A stretch of DNA of 64,000 nucleotides from Lineus longissimus (taxonomy: Eukaryota; Nemertea; Pilidiophora; Heteronemertea; Lineidae): contig NC_088311.1 of assembly GCF_910592395.1 (NCBI RefSeq), forward strand, positions 17,300,501-17,364,500, written 5' to 3'. The notes beneath the pieces are model-generated. The model was not told the origin of the DNA. It made no database searches and saw only the letters and a program-made list of their open reading frames with translations. A program made the position numbers and the translations under genes. Within the stretch, counting starts at the first letter, position 1. Each line of letters opens with the position of its first letter. Below are positions 44,566 to 56,128 of the stretch, piece after piece.

Positions 44566-46388
44566 GTATAGTGCTGCGCACTATACCAGTATTTATGGAA
44601 CAATCTCTTCACGTTGATCATGAACTGCTGTAAATATATTCCTTTCGTTTAAATATTGTTTCATGTCGCGAACGAGTGAGGGCTCCCAAGAAGGACTTCC
44701 AGTTAAAAGACCTTCGACCTTAGTTGATGATATGGTGTTTGTACGATATGAAAGTTGTTATTGATGTTTGCTTAGAGTCCTTCTCAGACCCCTCGCTTGT
44801 TTGCGTGTCATGAAGCAGTATCATGTTGCAATGCTACCATTTAGGCCTTTCGCTTTTCGGGCTTCATTTCATCCAAGTCAAAACATTACTCACCTTAGCA
44901 GGTGCATCATTACATAAGTATAATCAACACATTTCTATTAAAAGAACAAAATCATCGTCACAGCATATTTCATCATGCTAAGGAATGTATTCCTAGAAAC
45001 CATGACTGATTCGTTGAGTAATATCTATGCAAGTTTTTAATTGAGCAATATCTAGAAATACTGATATATGTCAAAAGCAAAATAAAGCTTCGAGAAACAG
45101 TTTTATTAAGTGAGATACGTTTAGTAGCATCAACTAGTACTGTATCCAATACCACTGTATAACTTGTCATAATTTGCCGTTAAGATCGAAATATTTATCT
45201 GTTAAGAAATACCATAAATTATGTGGTCAAATTATGTACCAATCATTGTGAAAGACAATGAGTCATGTGATGCAATCTCAGGAAGATCACACATCTGATG
45301 AGTAAAAGTGACTAAAATTACACATATAAATTCCTGGAAAAACAGGTAAATTCCTGAACAAAACGGGTATATAAGGGGCAACAAGTGGCTTAAAAAGGAA
45401 GTTAAGCTAGTAGGGACACTACTTTAAGTCAGGAAGAGGCTGACACTTGGACGGATACTCAGAGTTAAACGGACACTGAGATCCGAAACCCCCGATTTCC
45501 CGTATTTCTCATATTTCGGATAACTAAAAATCATTCCATTTCACTTGGAGGAAATACACGTAAGTCTGCCGATTTCACCTATTTTTCTACACCATAATTA
45601 TCATTCTTATGTTGATACCTACTCAATCAGCCACCATCTTGATTACTATAACGCTTTGGCTTTGAAGTGATCTCCCACGGAAAATTACTTATGATAAGAA
45701 ATAATTACTATTACGTGTACGTATAATTTATACCTGCTGCTTCAACAACTAATAGCGGTATTCAGCCCAGTTGATCTTTAGGCCTTTCTGTTTCATTCAT
45801 GTCATTCCCCACCTACTATTGTAAATTCTCCTCAATAAAATTATAAAACATATTTGAATCTTAGCTTGATAATATCGTGTGCTATACTAACAACCTTTTA
45901 CATAAATTGATTCCTAGCGAAGAGGTACGATTCTTGAAGGCGCCCCTTTCTGCTACTGTAGAGCTTGTGCTTTACCTTTGAGTTAAGTCCACCCCCCATT
46001 TTGAATACGTTTAGCAGAGCCTCATACCAAGAATTACCTCGTGTTTAGGACTCAGTTTGTCTGTGTCTTCATTAATCTCAAAACAACACCACTGGTACTC
46101 TTTGGAAATATTGACTTGTCTCAATACGACCTCCTGCTGTGAATAGATTACTAATCTATCACAGGTACCAATTACATGTGTTGCTGTTTACACAGCTTCC
46201 AGTAAGCCACCAGAGCACGCTTACATCTGCTGAACTCAGGACATTGTGTGACTCCTTGAGCAAAACCCTTCTTACCATATCACAAAAGTAAGAATTATTC
46301 CCCGATCATCGTCCCTGACTTCTTGCCATTTCACAAGAGTAAGAATATCCCCACGGATCACGGTCCCCACTGCTGGAGCAAATACTTA
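44566..46388 (+). mobile_element. Long LTR-like dispersed repeat, copy 1
   Basis: It begins with the palindrome TATAGTGCTGCGCACTATA and is about 80-90% similar to 53793-55840. It contains a TATA box (GGGTATATAAGGGG, about 45365) and a polyadenylation-type AATAAAATTATAAAACAT (about 45835), the order seen in LTRs. It is followed directly by a gypsy integrase tail. The LTR identity is inferred from the promoter and polyA pair and from the neighbour. Confidence 0.5.
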
Positions 46389-46390
46389 GG

Positions 46391-46747
46391 TTGAAAACTG
46401 AGAAATGGCAGCAAGGTGTTATTGTTGCCATAAGAGGTTCGAGGAACTATTTGGTCAATGTCGAAGGCCGTACTAGGTTGGTCCATGCCAATCATTTGAT
46501 GCATGCGCATGATCTGATCGACATCTCGGAGACAAGTTCGTCTCCAACACCTGTTGCTGTTGAGACAGTGGTCCCAGATTCTTTGGATATTCCATCCGAT
46601 TCCCACTCTGCTGTACCAGAGGAATCCGGTCCCACTGCCGAACCAGAAACAAGTGCCACACCCAGTGGACAATTGCTTCCAAGTCCTAAACCAATTCTAA
46701 GGAGATCTTTACGTACAGTGAAGCCAGTCCAGAGAATGGATCTGTAA
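46391..46747 (+). pseudogene. Ty3/gypsy integrase C-terminal tail and 3' LTR start
   Basis: The frame reads KWQQGVIVAIRGSRNYLVNV then GRTRLVHANHLM, the usual 'W..G.V....G.R.Y.V...G...RRN..HL' end of gypsy integrases, followed by a Ser/Pro-rich tail closing RRSLRTVKPVQRMDL. About 70 bp downstream a purine tract (AAAAGAGAGCAG) is followed by TGTAATATATTG, a normal polypurine-tract and LTR junction near 46819. Only the tail of pol survives. Confidence 0.7.
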
Positions 46748-46952
46748 AGTGGGACAAGGTTTGCAGCTTAGCAATTTTCATCTGCAAGCTTGCAATTTCT
46801 TTTTAAAAGAGAGCAGTGTAATATATTGTGTATATGTATATATTGTGACACCCTGTATAGCATTACTACTTTAGTACTCAGTAACAAATATAGGTGTCTC
46901 CACCACTATACTACATGACAGTGTTGTGTTGTAATTTACATTCTCCACTTAG

Positions 46953-47150
46953 GTTACAAATATCACAAAGACAACTTTGCAGAAGAAAGGGAATGCATTA
47001 TCGAAGTTCAACTTGAAGAACGATATTCAAAAGGGACTGCATCTTTGTGTGAATGAGGATAACCCCAGCATCCATCCTCCTTATATCTGTGAATGCTGTC
47101 GTTGGAGGAAGAATGTGAATCGAAAACGATCTGCTGTCCTAAACATCACT
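46953..47150 (+). CDS. P-like gene exon with Cys pair
   Basis: Acceptor TTCTCCACTTAG, candidate donor GTGAGA; 66 codons, phase 0. It encodes VTNITKTTLQKKGNALSKFN and later HPPYICECCRWRKNVNRKR. The CxCC motif with basic surroundings may bind zinc. It continues the phase-0 chain from the exon ending 37378 and leads to the catalytic exons just downstream. Confidence 0.6.
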
Positions 47151-47196
47151 GTGAGACAGTTTTTACCGCATGACTCCATGTGTCCACTTTGTCCAG

Positions 47197-48669
47197 GATA
47201 AAATCTTGGATGTTGTTGAAGAAACTGCAAAAGCATTTTCATTCCTGTATGAAAGATGTAGTGAATCTGTTGCATTGTTCATGTTTGATGAAAATAGAAC
47301 TGAATTGGAAATGAAATTGTCAATCAGCAGTGATGGCTCTATTAGCATAATGGTTCGGTCAAAAAGTGTTCATCCATCAGTCATTGACGTACCGGAAAAA
47401 CTCACTTCACAACTGTGCATCAAACTGTTACTTGATATAAAAGATGGAAAATAAAATCTTGTGTAGGGAACAGGGGATATCGGGAGTTGTGCAGGGCAAG
47501 GAATCCCAATGCTGCTGCCATATTCATGAAAGAAGATGGATCAGTAATTGCCGAAGAACACTTGAGAAGTGGCAGTGTTTATCACAGAGGTTGTGATGGC
47601 TTGGTGATGTTTGGTGAACAGTGCTGTGTGTGCAAGATATATAGAGCTGACATGAACAAAATGTTATATCGGTGTAAAAATGAAAAGTTTGGTGTCTGTA
47701 GCATGTCTGTACAAAGTAGCCACGCAAGAAATGACCGCCTGTCAAAAACCCAAGTAAAAGAGAAACTCGTTGCATTGAAAGTTGACAAGGACAGGTTAAA
47801 AAGGAAGGTTCAGACTCCAGAGGAAACCTTGCATGAAAAATTTGAGAAGGACTCAATTCAGATAGGAGAAGGTGTGGCAGATGGCATATCGGAGGTTTTT
47901 AAACAGTGTAAACCTTCTGAGACCGACAACAGTGCGAGAGCGATTTTTTGGAGGCAGCAGGAGAAATATCGCAACTTAAAATTGAAATCTTCTATGAGGT
48001 GGCATCCTCTCATTATAAAGTGGTGCATTGCATTTTGGGCAAAGTCACCGGCAGCATATCAGTTTGTGAGACAGTCTGGATTAATTTCATTGCCTCATGC
48101 AAATACATTACGTGACTACACGCTGTTTACCAAAGGGAGGTCAGGTTTTAACCCAGAAGTAATTCAGAGAATTGTACAGGATATGGGATCGGACATTACC
48201 TCATACAAACGCAATGTCACAGTAGTGTTTGATGAGGTCAAAATTAAGGAGGGCCTCGTTTATTCTTCAGAGACAGGTGAATTGATAGGATTCTGTCAAC
48301 TTGGAGACGTTAATCATGAGATAGATACTTTAATCAGACACTGCGAATCTGAATGTTCTGAGGGGGATGTTCACAGCTCTGATAATGCTCCATCCACTGC
48401 AACCCACATCATAGCGTTTATGGTCCGTGGGATTTTCAGCAAAATGCATTCAGTCTTTGGACACTACCTTCACGTCAGTTCACGAGTGTTCAGTTGTTTT
48501 GGGTGGGGTGTGGAAGGCAGTCAGGTTGTTGGAAATGGCAGGATTACATGTGCGTGGACTAATAGCTGATGGGGTGACTCCAAATCGGAAGTTCTATCGT
48601 ATTCATGGTAACCATGGCAACGACAATAATGGACAGGGTGTCACATTCCGAACCATCAATCGCCACTAG
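47197..48669 (+). pseudogene. P-element/THAP9-like transposase core, frameshifted
   Basis: After an acceptor (CTTTGTCCAG, giving a 46-bp intron) it encodes KILDVVEETAKAFSFLYERC and more. After a one-base shift near 47453 it reads SCVGNRGYRELCRARNPNAA and EQCCVCKIYRADMNKMLYRC with a coiled-coil-like Lys-rich stretch. Then comes MRWHPLIIKWCIAFW, SLPHANTLRDYTLF, VTVVFDEVKIKEGLVY and ELIGFCQLGDVNHEID, the RNase-H-like core of P-type transposases (FDEVKIK holds the first Asp). A second shift near 48480 puts LLEMAGLHVRGLIADGVTPN in another frame. The segment with the later acidic residues is partly missing. The family cuts and pastes DNA using GTP in the Drosophila P element; several homologues are domesticated. 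Confidence 0.85.
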
Positions 48670-48979
48670 ACACTAATCAGGGTTGCTACCAGTCTTTAAA
48701 ATGTCATAAATCTTGCAGATTACTTTTATCGACTTTTAAAAGTCATTTTAATTAACCCTTTCAGATCTGTGCTCAGTCTTCAATTTCAATTCAGTGACGA
48801 GAGAATAGTTAATTTCATGCCCCCCCCCCCTCACTTATCAACTGATCTGTATTTCAGCTTACAGGAATCAATGTTAAATTAAACCCTCAAGTTGGTAGAA
48901 AGACCGAGAATGGCAGTTTCCTTAATATGCTCTTCTCAGCTCATTATTCATTGGCCTGTTTTTGTCTTATTCATTTCAG

Positions 48980-49153
48980 TACAATGGACAACAAATCAAG
49001 TGGTCTCAGCTGTTGACACTGGTGGAGGGGGACCTACACTTGACTAGAAATAATGATGGAGATGTGGGAGGTCTGCGTCAGCTCTCCAAGATTCGCCATG
49101 AACATCTGTATCTTACGCCGTCATTGAGAATGAAGGTCAGCTTGGCTGCACAG
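48980..49153 (+). CDS. P-like transposase exon, GTP-binding/insertion-domain region
   Basis: Acceptor TCATTTCAG and donor GTAAGA; 58 codons, phase 0 at both ends, no stop. It encodes YNGQQIKWSQLLTLVEGDLH then GLRQLSKIRHEHLYLTPSLR and MKVSLAAQ. 'I.W..I..L......L..LSK...EHL.LTP...M.V.LAAQVLS' is typical of P-like/THAP9-like proteins downstream of the first catalytic part. The exon that usually precedes it is not recognisable. It is the last exon I can find. Confidence 0.8.
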
Positions 49154-49480
49154 GTAAGACCATAATCCTGAGACTTTTGGAAGTTTGCCATCTTTCTTAA
49201 TCCGGCGATGTGTATTTTCCCCCAGAACACACAAGTACTATTTCCAGTTGATCACAAATCACCTAAAATAGGATGAGACTGATTTTAGCTGTTTAACTAC
49301 TTTCGGTGTTTTAAATGTCGACAGAAGTCTGGGACAGTTACAATGGTTATATGTGACTTGTGTTCTAATTCAGTGATGCTCATAAGAAACAATATTACTG
49401 TACTGATGAAGATAATTACTCCAAGCATAAACTCACATGATCACTTTAGATGAAAGATTACATAATAGATAATATTGAAT

Positions 49481-49628
49481 TGAAATATATGATAAGTTTA
49501 CATTGTTACTATATTTGTGCCATGTAACTTACATTTACTTTTAATGAGACCTTTGAAATATATGATAAGTTTACATTGTTACTATATTTGTGCCAAAGGT
49601 CTCATTAAAAGTAAATGTAAGTTACATG
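49481..49628. repeat. Interleaved direct and inverted repeat
   Basis: A 40-bp block D (GAAATATATGATAAGTTTAC...) occurs at about 49482 and 49556. Each D is followed by a 35-bp block, present first as CATGTAACTTACATTTACTT (49521-49555) and then as its exact reverse complement (49594-49628). The order is D, X, D, X-inverted, as expected from a template switch during replication. Confidence 0.8.
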
Positions 49629-50223
49629 TACATGTACTGTGGAATTATTGTTTTTTCAGACAATCTGTGGCTGTTGTATACATATATCATTCAATAAACG
49701 TGACGTTTTTCATATTATTAGATACATATAGTCTTGCCTTTATCTTTGCTACCTCACAGCCACTTGACTACATGTATTATAAGGGACCACCTCAAAAGTA
49801 TTTTGAAGCCTAAAAGACTACGGGTAAGTCATTTAGCCTTTTTGAGTGTGGTCACACCCAAGACATGCAAGACTAAGTGACTTGAGTCATTTTTGCTTCA
49901 AAAAACATGTACCTGTGAGATGATCCCTGAATTCATACTTTGAGACAATATCCAGACCGGCACTTGATACTGAGTTCCTCTTGAATTGGCATCAATAGAG
50001 AAGTCTGGCTACATGTGCTAGGATTGCAAATTACAGCGTACTTTACATGTACATTGGACTTGGAGCCTCCCTCGGTGGATACCTCTCTAATAAGGACACC
50101 GGTGCTGAATTGGTTTGGGTGGAATTCCACAACCAGGACGCCTTTAAAATTGCAGACGATATTGGAGTGTCCTAACAGCAAGGTAACACTTTACTTTAGA
50201 CAACGTCAAGTCCAACAAGAATA
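49629..50223. other. Non-coding; fragment of a dispersed repeat
   Basis: 50055-50175 (CTCTAATAAGGACACCGGTG and onward) resembles the 'unit of CTCTATTAAGGACACC' MITE family often linked to pogo elements. Otherwise nothing. Confidence 0.3.
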
Positions 50224-50660
50224 CACCTACCACATATGGAAATACTGCCTTTGAAGACGTCATTCAGAATGTTTGGGTTACTTAAGGATTTGTCATGCAC
50301 CCACCCAGAATATACACAAGATGTCATTGAAAATGCTTAAAAAAATGTCACATCCCACCTGAATACGCCGGACCGTATGGAAATACCGTCTCTGAAGACG
50401 TCATTCAGAATGGTTTGGTTTACTTACAACACAATGTCTCATCCAACCGGAATACGCCGGACCGTATGGAAATACCGTCTCTGAAGGTGTCATCCAGAAT
50501 GGTCGGTTTACTTTCGACACAATGTCACATCCAACCTGAATACGCCTGACCGTATGGAAATACCGCCTCTGAAGACGTTATCCAGAATGGTCGGTTTACT
50601 TTCGACACAATGTCACATCCAACCTGAATACGCCTGACCGTATGGAAATACTTTTCTACT
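50224..50660 (+). repeat. Tandem repeat, period 88 bp, about five copies
   Basis: CGTATGGAAATACCGTCTCT and the following text recur with TATGG at 50376, 50465, 50553 and 50641, preceded by a more divergent unit at about 50237. Units include GAAGACGTCATTCAGAATGG and CACAATGTCACATCCAACCT. Confidence 0.85.
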
Positions 50661-50713
50661 GAGTTTTGTAACATCATGATTCTATCCAAATGGGCCATTG
50701 TACGATAGAGTGA

Positions 50714-51042
50714 CAGGCCTTTCAATTACGTGGAGACCTCTACACCCTGTATTTTTTTAGCCTATTTTGGGGGACATGTTTTTTTGCTTTTTGGCTTAAT
50801 TTGGGGACATTTCACCACGCCAATTTGCCTGAACAGCGATGTCATAAATCAAAGTTAGTGACTGATATCACCACATACACCTGAAAAATCATAATTTTAG
50901 GGGAAAACTTTAAAATGAGGCCATTTGGATGAGATTTGGTTATGTCAGGGGTCAAAAAACGCTTCAGGGGGGTCATATTAAAAAAAAGACCTAATTTGGG
51001 AACATCCTGTAAGGTGTAGGAATCATGTAATTGAGAGGCCTG
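50714..51042. mobile_element. 329-bp MITE with 5-bp target duplication
   Basis: CAGGCCTTTCAATTACGTGG at 50714 is inverted (about 80% over 38 bp) at the right end, finishing AGGCCTG at 51042. AGTGA lies on both sides (50709-50713 and 51043-51047). AT-rich, non-coding interior. Confidence 0.7.
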
Positions 51043-51047
51043 AGTGA

Positions 51048-52629
51048 CCTTACACAGTCCTTCGTATCTGGGAGTGCTGACCTGCCAGATTTCGGTCTCA
51101 TGTTCACGGGCTTAGCGCCTTCGTTGTTCAAGAAATAGGTGAAGAACCCCCCCCCCACTGCGATATCAGGCTACGCCCCTGAACGTTCACGTGATACATG
51201 TTCTATGTTATTTTCGAATTGGTCAATCACTGCGCATGAGGTGACTTGTGACAAGACATCACATGGAAATAATTAATGCAATGACAGGGTTTACTTTAAT
51301 CGGCCTGGGAAATATTGAAACGCCACCATATTTGAGGCCACAATTCATGAATTACCTCTTTTGGCAGAAGGGCAGACACGCCGATCTAAGTCAATGAATG
51401 TGAAATTTCTAATTTATGGTTAGGGCCAGGGGGGCAGCCTGCCCGCCCGGCCAGCGCGGCCACACAGGGTAGGCTAGGCCTAGGGGGTAGGCATGGTGTG
51501 TGGTGGGTGGGGGGGGGGGGGGGGGGGGGCTATAGGCCTACCATGACATCAATGTCTATGTCAATCAATGATGACAAATAATGATGAAGATGTCCACGCA
51601 TCGAGCATTTACATACATTTACGGCAGCAGCATGGGGATGCATCTCATTTATCAATACAGGTGGTAGGCCTAGCTAGGCACGACGTGCCCTGCTGAGCCT
51701 GGGCCGGGGCTGAGCGACGGCCATGCTTTTTTCTCAGATCGATTTAGGACAATTACAACTAGGTGACAAAAAAACAACACCTTTGGCGACCATCTGGCTA
51801 TACTTACCACCAAATTCCATGGTCAGGATATTTGATGCGGTCCTAACTATGACATGGTCTACGTTTCATAGCCTACCGGTACTTAAAACCGTAAATAGCA
51901 ATGGAATTGAGCAAAACTGAAATACTACAACACCATCCGATAAATCGAATGTCGCACGTTCTGTATCCCGCGAGATCTCGAAACTACTGCGCACAGGCGC
52001 GAGAAATTATATAATAGCTCAATTGCCCCCTACCCCTTCAGCTCAGCTCAGGCCCCTCGACAAACTACCTCCACCCCCCAAATGTAAAATGATATCGTTT
52101 TTAGATTTGCTGTCGGTGTAGTCGGGGTTTGTTTGTCAGTCAAGGGGGCAACCGAATGGCCGAACTAAGGTCTCTAAGTTTCACGTGCCTGTGCTGCTGT
52201 TTTAGTAGCGGCAGAGGCAATGGCTAAAAAAGTAGCACGAGAAACGAGGATGAGCTGATATAGTTCCCCAGTAAAATGGGTTGCCGCAAATATTGACAAC
52301 TTTAAAACTGTCGAAAACCTGCGTGAAGATTAATCAGAATAATTGAAGAGTCATGAAACTATATGATCACTACAAACCTAATGCAAATCCAAAACATTCA
52401 TACGGGCTGGTTTTGCGAATGGATGGATACCTTTGTTTACAAAATGACGTCACTCTGACATCACGAATAACTTAAAAGATACTTCGTTGCTATAGTTCAT
52501 CATTATCCCACTGTAGCGCAATGTCTGTCTAGTTCCACCCCTAACTGAAAGATGGGGCAGCCTGATTTGGATCGTGGGATATGTACGTTATAAGCCACTA
52601 ATACCAATCGTAGATATACCACTACTGTT
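51048..52629. other. Non-coding with G-rich patches
   Basis: It includes a G run of about 20 bases near 51508-51529 and GC-rich text at 51430-51480. No domain-bearing frame found. Confidence 0.4.
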
Positions 52630-52977
52630 TGCGGAGAATGCACTGCCAGGGTCGAGTATCTTGGACATCGCATTGATGCTGAGGGTATCCACCCTATCGT
52701 GAATGCTAAAGCGCCAACAAACAAATCTGAATTAAGAAGTCTCTTGGGACTTATATTAAACTACTATGGTAAGTTTCTAGCAAACTTATCAACAAGACTT
52801 AAGCCGATACACCGTTTGCTTCGGTCAGACACTAAGTGGTTCTGGTCTGAGGACTGCGAGATGATTCTACAAGAAGTGAAAAAGGAAATCTCTAGTGACA
52901 AGGTCCTACGTCTGGCTGGTCAGTTGTGGTGGGTGTGGCCGTGGGGTCCACTGAAAGGCTGCCAAAAAATAAGCTAG
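52630..52977 (+). pseudogene. Ty3/gypsy reverse transcriptase C-terminal fragment
   Basis: The frame reads VEYLGHRIDAEGIHPIVNAK, then APTNKSELRSLLGLILNYYG, FLANLSTRLKPIHRLLR and KWFWSEDCEMILQEVKK. This 'YLGH.I...GI.P...K..A....P....ELRSFLGL.NYY..FI......PL..LL.K...W.W' is the thumb and connection of gypsy reverse transcriptases leading to RNase H. The polymerase active site lies upstream and is absent; after LRLAGQ the frame runs into unrelated text. Confidence 0.85.
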
Positions 52978-53029
52978 AGTAGCTCATCAGCTAACTGATT
53001 AAAATCAACTCCAACATGTTCGGTGTACC

Positions 53030-53570
53030 CCACGGTATCTTGAAATGTAACTGCCAGACATTTTCAGTGGTGGGATACCCTTGCCAGACTTACATTACTG
53101 CCACCCCAAAAGTGACCTAGGTAGAAAAGCTAACCAGACAAAATTTGCTGGAAAATCTTCGTTATGACCCCATGTACCATGAATGGCCACTGCCAGTGCC
53201 AGACTTTTTTAGTGGTGGGTTATCCCTGCCAGACGCACCCAAAAACCCCGCCCTCAAAAGTGACCTAGATTAGCTGAAAAGCTAACCAGAAAAAACTTGC
53301 TGGAAAATGTTCGTTATGACCCCTCATATCATGAACGACCACTGCCAGACATTTTCTGTGGTGGGATACCCTTGCCAGACATGCCCAAAAGCCCCGCCCT
53401 CAAAAGTGACCTAGATTAGCTGAAAAGTTAACCAGAAAAAACTTGCTGGAAAATGTTCGTTATGACCCCTCATATCATGAACGACCACTGCCAGACATTT
53501 TCTGTGGTGGGATACCCTTGCCAGACATGCCCAAAAGTCCCGCCCTCAAAAGTGAATATCCCCAAAAGGC
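53030..53570 (+). repeat. Tandem repeat, period about 146 bp, about 3.5 copies
   Basis: GTGGTGGGATACCCTTGCCA recurs near 53067, 53212, 53357 and 53503. Units share AAAAGTGACCTAG, GCTAACCAGA and a CATGAA..GCCACTGCCAGAC stretch. The last two units are almost identical. Confidence 0.85.
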
Positions 53571-53792
53571 ATTACAGCGGAGCTAATGGTCTGTGCATCC
53601 TATAGGGTACTTACCTGTGCAGGGGCATGGAATTGCGCTGCTTTACAGTAACGTTTCCAAACGATCATATTACTTTTTTTATTTTTTTATTTAGAATTTT
53701 TTCTAATGTTTGCCGGCGCGGCGTTTGAACTTACGGGTATGTGACATCGACTTTAACATCACGGGAGTGCTGAGTTTCGGTGCCAACGGGGG

Positions 53793-55840
53793 ATGTATAG
53801 TGCTGCGCACTATATCACTATTTATTGAACATTCTCAGCTACTTCACGTGAAATCATGAACCGCTGTAAATAACTTCTTTGTATTTAAATATTGTTGCAT
53901 GTTGCGAACGAGTAAGGGCTCTCAACAAGGACTTACAGTAAAAGGCCTTCGACCTTAATTGATGATATGATATGATATAAAAGTTGTTATTATTATTTAC
54001 TTAGAATCCTTCTCAGACCCCTCGCTTGTTTGCGTGTCATGAAGCAGTATAGTCATGTTGCATGCCATTTATTCGCTTTTCGGGCTTCATTTCATCCTAG
54101 TCAAAACATTACTCACCTTAGCAGGTGCACTATTACATAAGTATGATAACGAATTTCTATTAAAAGAACAAAATCACCGTCACAGCATATTTCATCATGC
54201 TAAGGAATGCATTTCTAGAAATCATGACTAATTGGTTGAGTAATATCTATGCAAGTTTTGAATTGAGCAATATCTAGAAATACAGATATATGTTATTAGG
54301 CGAAATAAAGCTTTGAGAAACAGTTTTAATATCTTTTTATGTGATATACGTTTCGTAGCAACAACTAGTACTGTATCCCATATCACTGTATAACATATCA
54401 TAATTTGCCTTAAATATTTATCTGTTAGGAAATACCATAAAATATGTACCAATCATTGTGAAATACAATGAGTCATTTAATGCAATCCCAGGGAGATCAC
54501 CTCAAAAAGCCAGTTTATAAAACCAGAAATAGGTAAACATCTGACGAGTAAATTGACTAAAATTGCACATCTAAATTCCTGGAAAAACAGGTAAATTCCT
54601 GAACTAAAACGGGTATATAAAGGGCAACAAGTTGCTTGAACGAAAAAAAAACACTGAGAAGAGGATCTCAGTCGAAACACAAAGGGTCAGAGTCACTGAC
54701 AGGCTAAACGGCCACTGAGATCCGAAACCCCGATTTCTTTCCCGTATTTCTCATATTTCAGATAACCTAAAATTCATTCCATTTCACTCAAAGAAAATAC
54801 ACGTAAGTTTGCCGATTTCACCTATTTTTCTACATCACAATTATCATTCTTGTATTGATACGTACCCAATTAGCCACCATCTTGATTTAACCCTTTCACT
54901 GCGGAACCCAAAATTTCTATTGTTCTCTACCATTCTAATTCCATGGAGGACCACTAATAAATGAAACACTATTGCCATCTGTCAGACATTCACAGAACTG
55001 CATATCAGTCCATAACACATAGGAATCAAAATAGGCGAATTCGTCAACCGGCCTACGGCCGCACGATAGACATTTTTATCTGAGTCGCCAGTTGGCGTAC
55101 ATCCGCAGCGAAAGGGTTAATACTATTACTCCTGGCTTTGAAGTGATCTCCCACGGTTCACGAACGGAAATTACTTATGATAAGAAATAATTACTATTAC
55201 GTATAGTTCTATACCTGCCGACTTCAACAACTTTTAGGCCTTTACGTTTCATCCCCCTCCTACTATTGTAAATTCTCCTCAATAAAATTATAAAACATAT
55301 ATTAATCTTAGCTTGATAATATCGTGTATACTAACAACCTTTTACATAAATTGATTCCTAGCGAAGAGGTACGATTCTTGCAGGCGCCTCTTAGTGCTAC
55401 TGTAGAGCTTGTGCTTTACCTTTGAGTTAAGTCCACCCCCCCCCCCCCCCCATTTTGGAAACGTTTAGCAGAGCCTTGTACCAAGAAATACGTCGTGTTT
55501 AGGACTCAGTTTGTCTGTGTCTTCTTCAATCTCAAAATAACATCACTGGTACCTGTTTTGAAATTATTGACCTGGCTCAAAAAGACCTCCAGCCGTGAAT
55601 AGATAACTAATCTATCACAGGTACCAATTACACGTGTTGCTGTTTACACAGCTTCAAGTAAGCCACCAGAGCACGCTTACATCTGCTGAACTCAGGACCT
55701 TGTGTGATTCCTTGACCATACCATATCACAAAAGTAAGAATTATTCCCCAATCATTGTCCCTGACTTCTTGCCATTTCACAAGTACAAGTGTAAGAATAT
55801 CCCCTCGGATCACGGTCCCCACTACTGGAGCAAATACTTA
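53793..55840 (+). mobile_element. Long LTR-like dispersed repeat, copy 2
   Basis: It is the partner of 44566-46388, with the same start palindrome (TATAGTGCTGCGCACTATA), TATA box (GGGTATATAAAGGGC, about 54611), AATAAAATTATAAAACAT (about 55276) and end (GGAGCAAATACTTA). It carries an extra 200 bp (about 54895-55120) bounded by TTAACCCTTTCACTGCGG and its near-inverted CAGCGAAAGGGTTAA, a nested small MITE. Confidence 0.55.
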
Positions 55841-55919
55841 CCATTTCACAAGCGAAAGGATTACACTCCCCAATCGACCCCAAAGGGACCCCCGTACCAA
55901 CCACAACCCTTTCTGACCC

Positions 55920-56100
55920 CTCTACAGTTTGTAGTGCATGACCGCTCTTTTAACGAGCGAATGGAAACTTTGATCACTCTTTCAAAGAGCGAATGGAAAC
56001 TTTTATCACTCGGGACCATTTCTAAAAGAGCGAATGCTTTCACTCTTTCAACGAGCGAATTTCGCTCGGTTTTAACTCTTTAAAAGGCCCGGACTATTTC
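55920..56100 (+). promoter_or_regulatory. Short repeats and TATA-like box before a small gene
   Basis: GAGCGAATGGAAACTTT occurs twice and AGAGCGAAT/GAGCGAATTTCGCTCG further times between 55950 and 56070, followed by TTTAAAAGGCCCGGAC (about 56078), a TATA-like core promoter roughly 50 bp before the ATG at 56129. Function inferred. Confidence 0.35.
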
Positions 56101-56128
56101 ATTGGAATTTATCAATAATAAGTGGACC

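Noticed and set aside
44566-55840. Two LTR-like copies as the two LTRs of a single 11-kb element
   Set aside because: The DNA between them holds exons of the P-like gene and tandem repeats, the copies differ by 10-20%, and no collinear gag-pol lies between; separate insertions are simpler.
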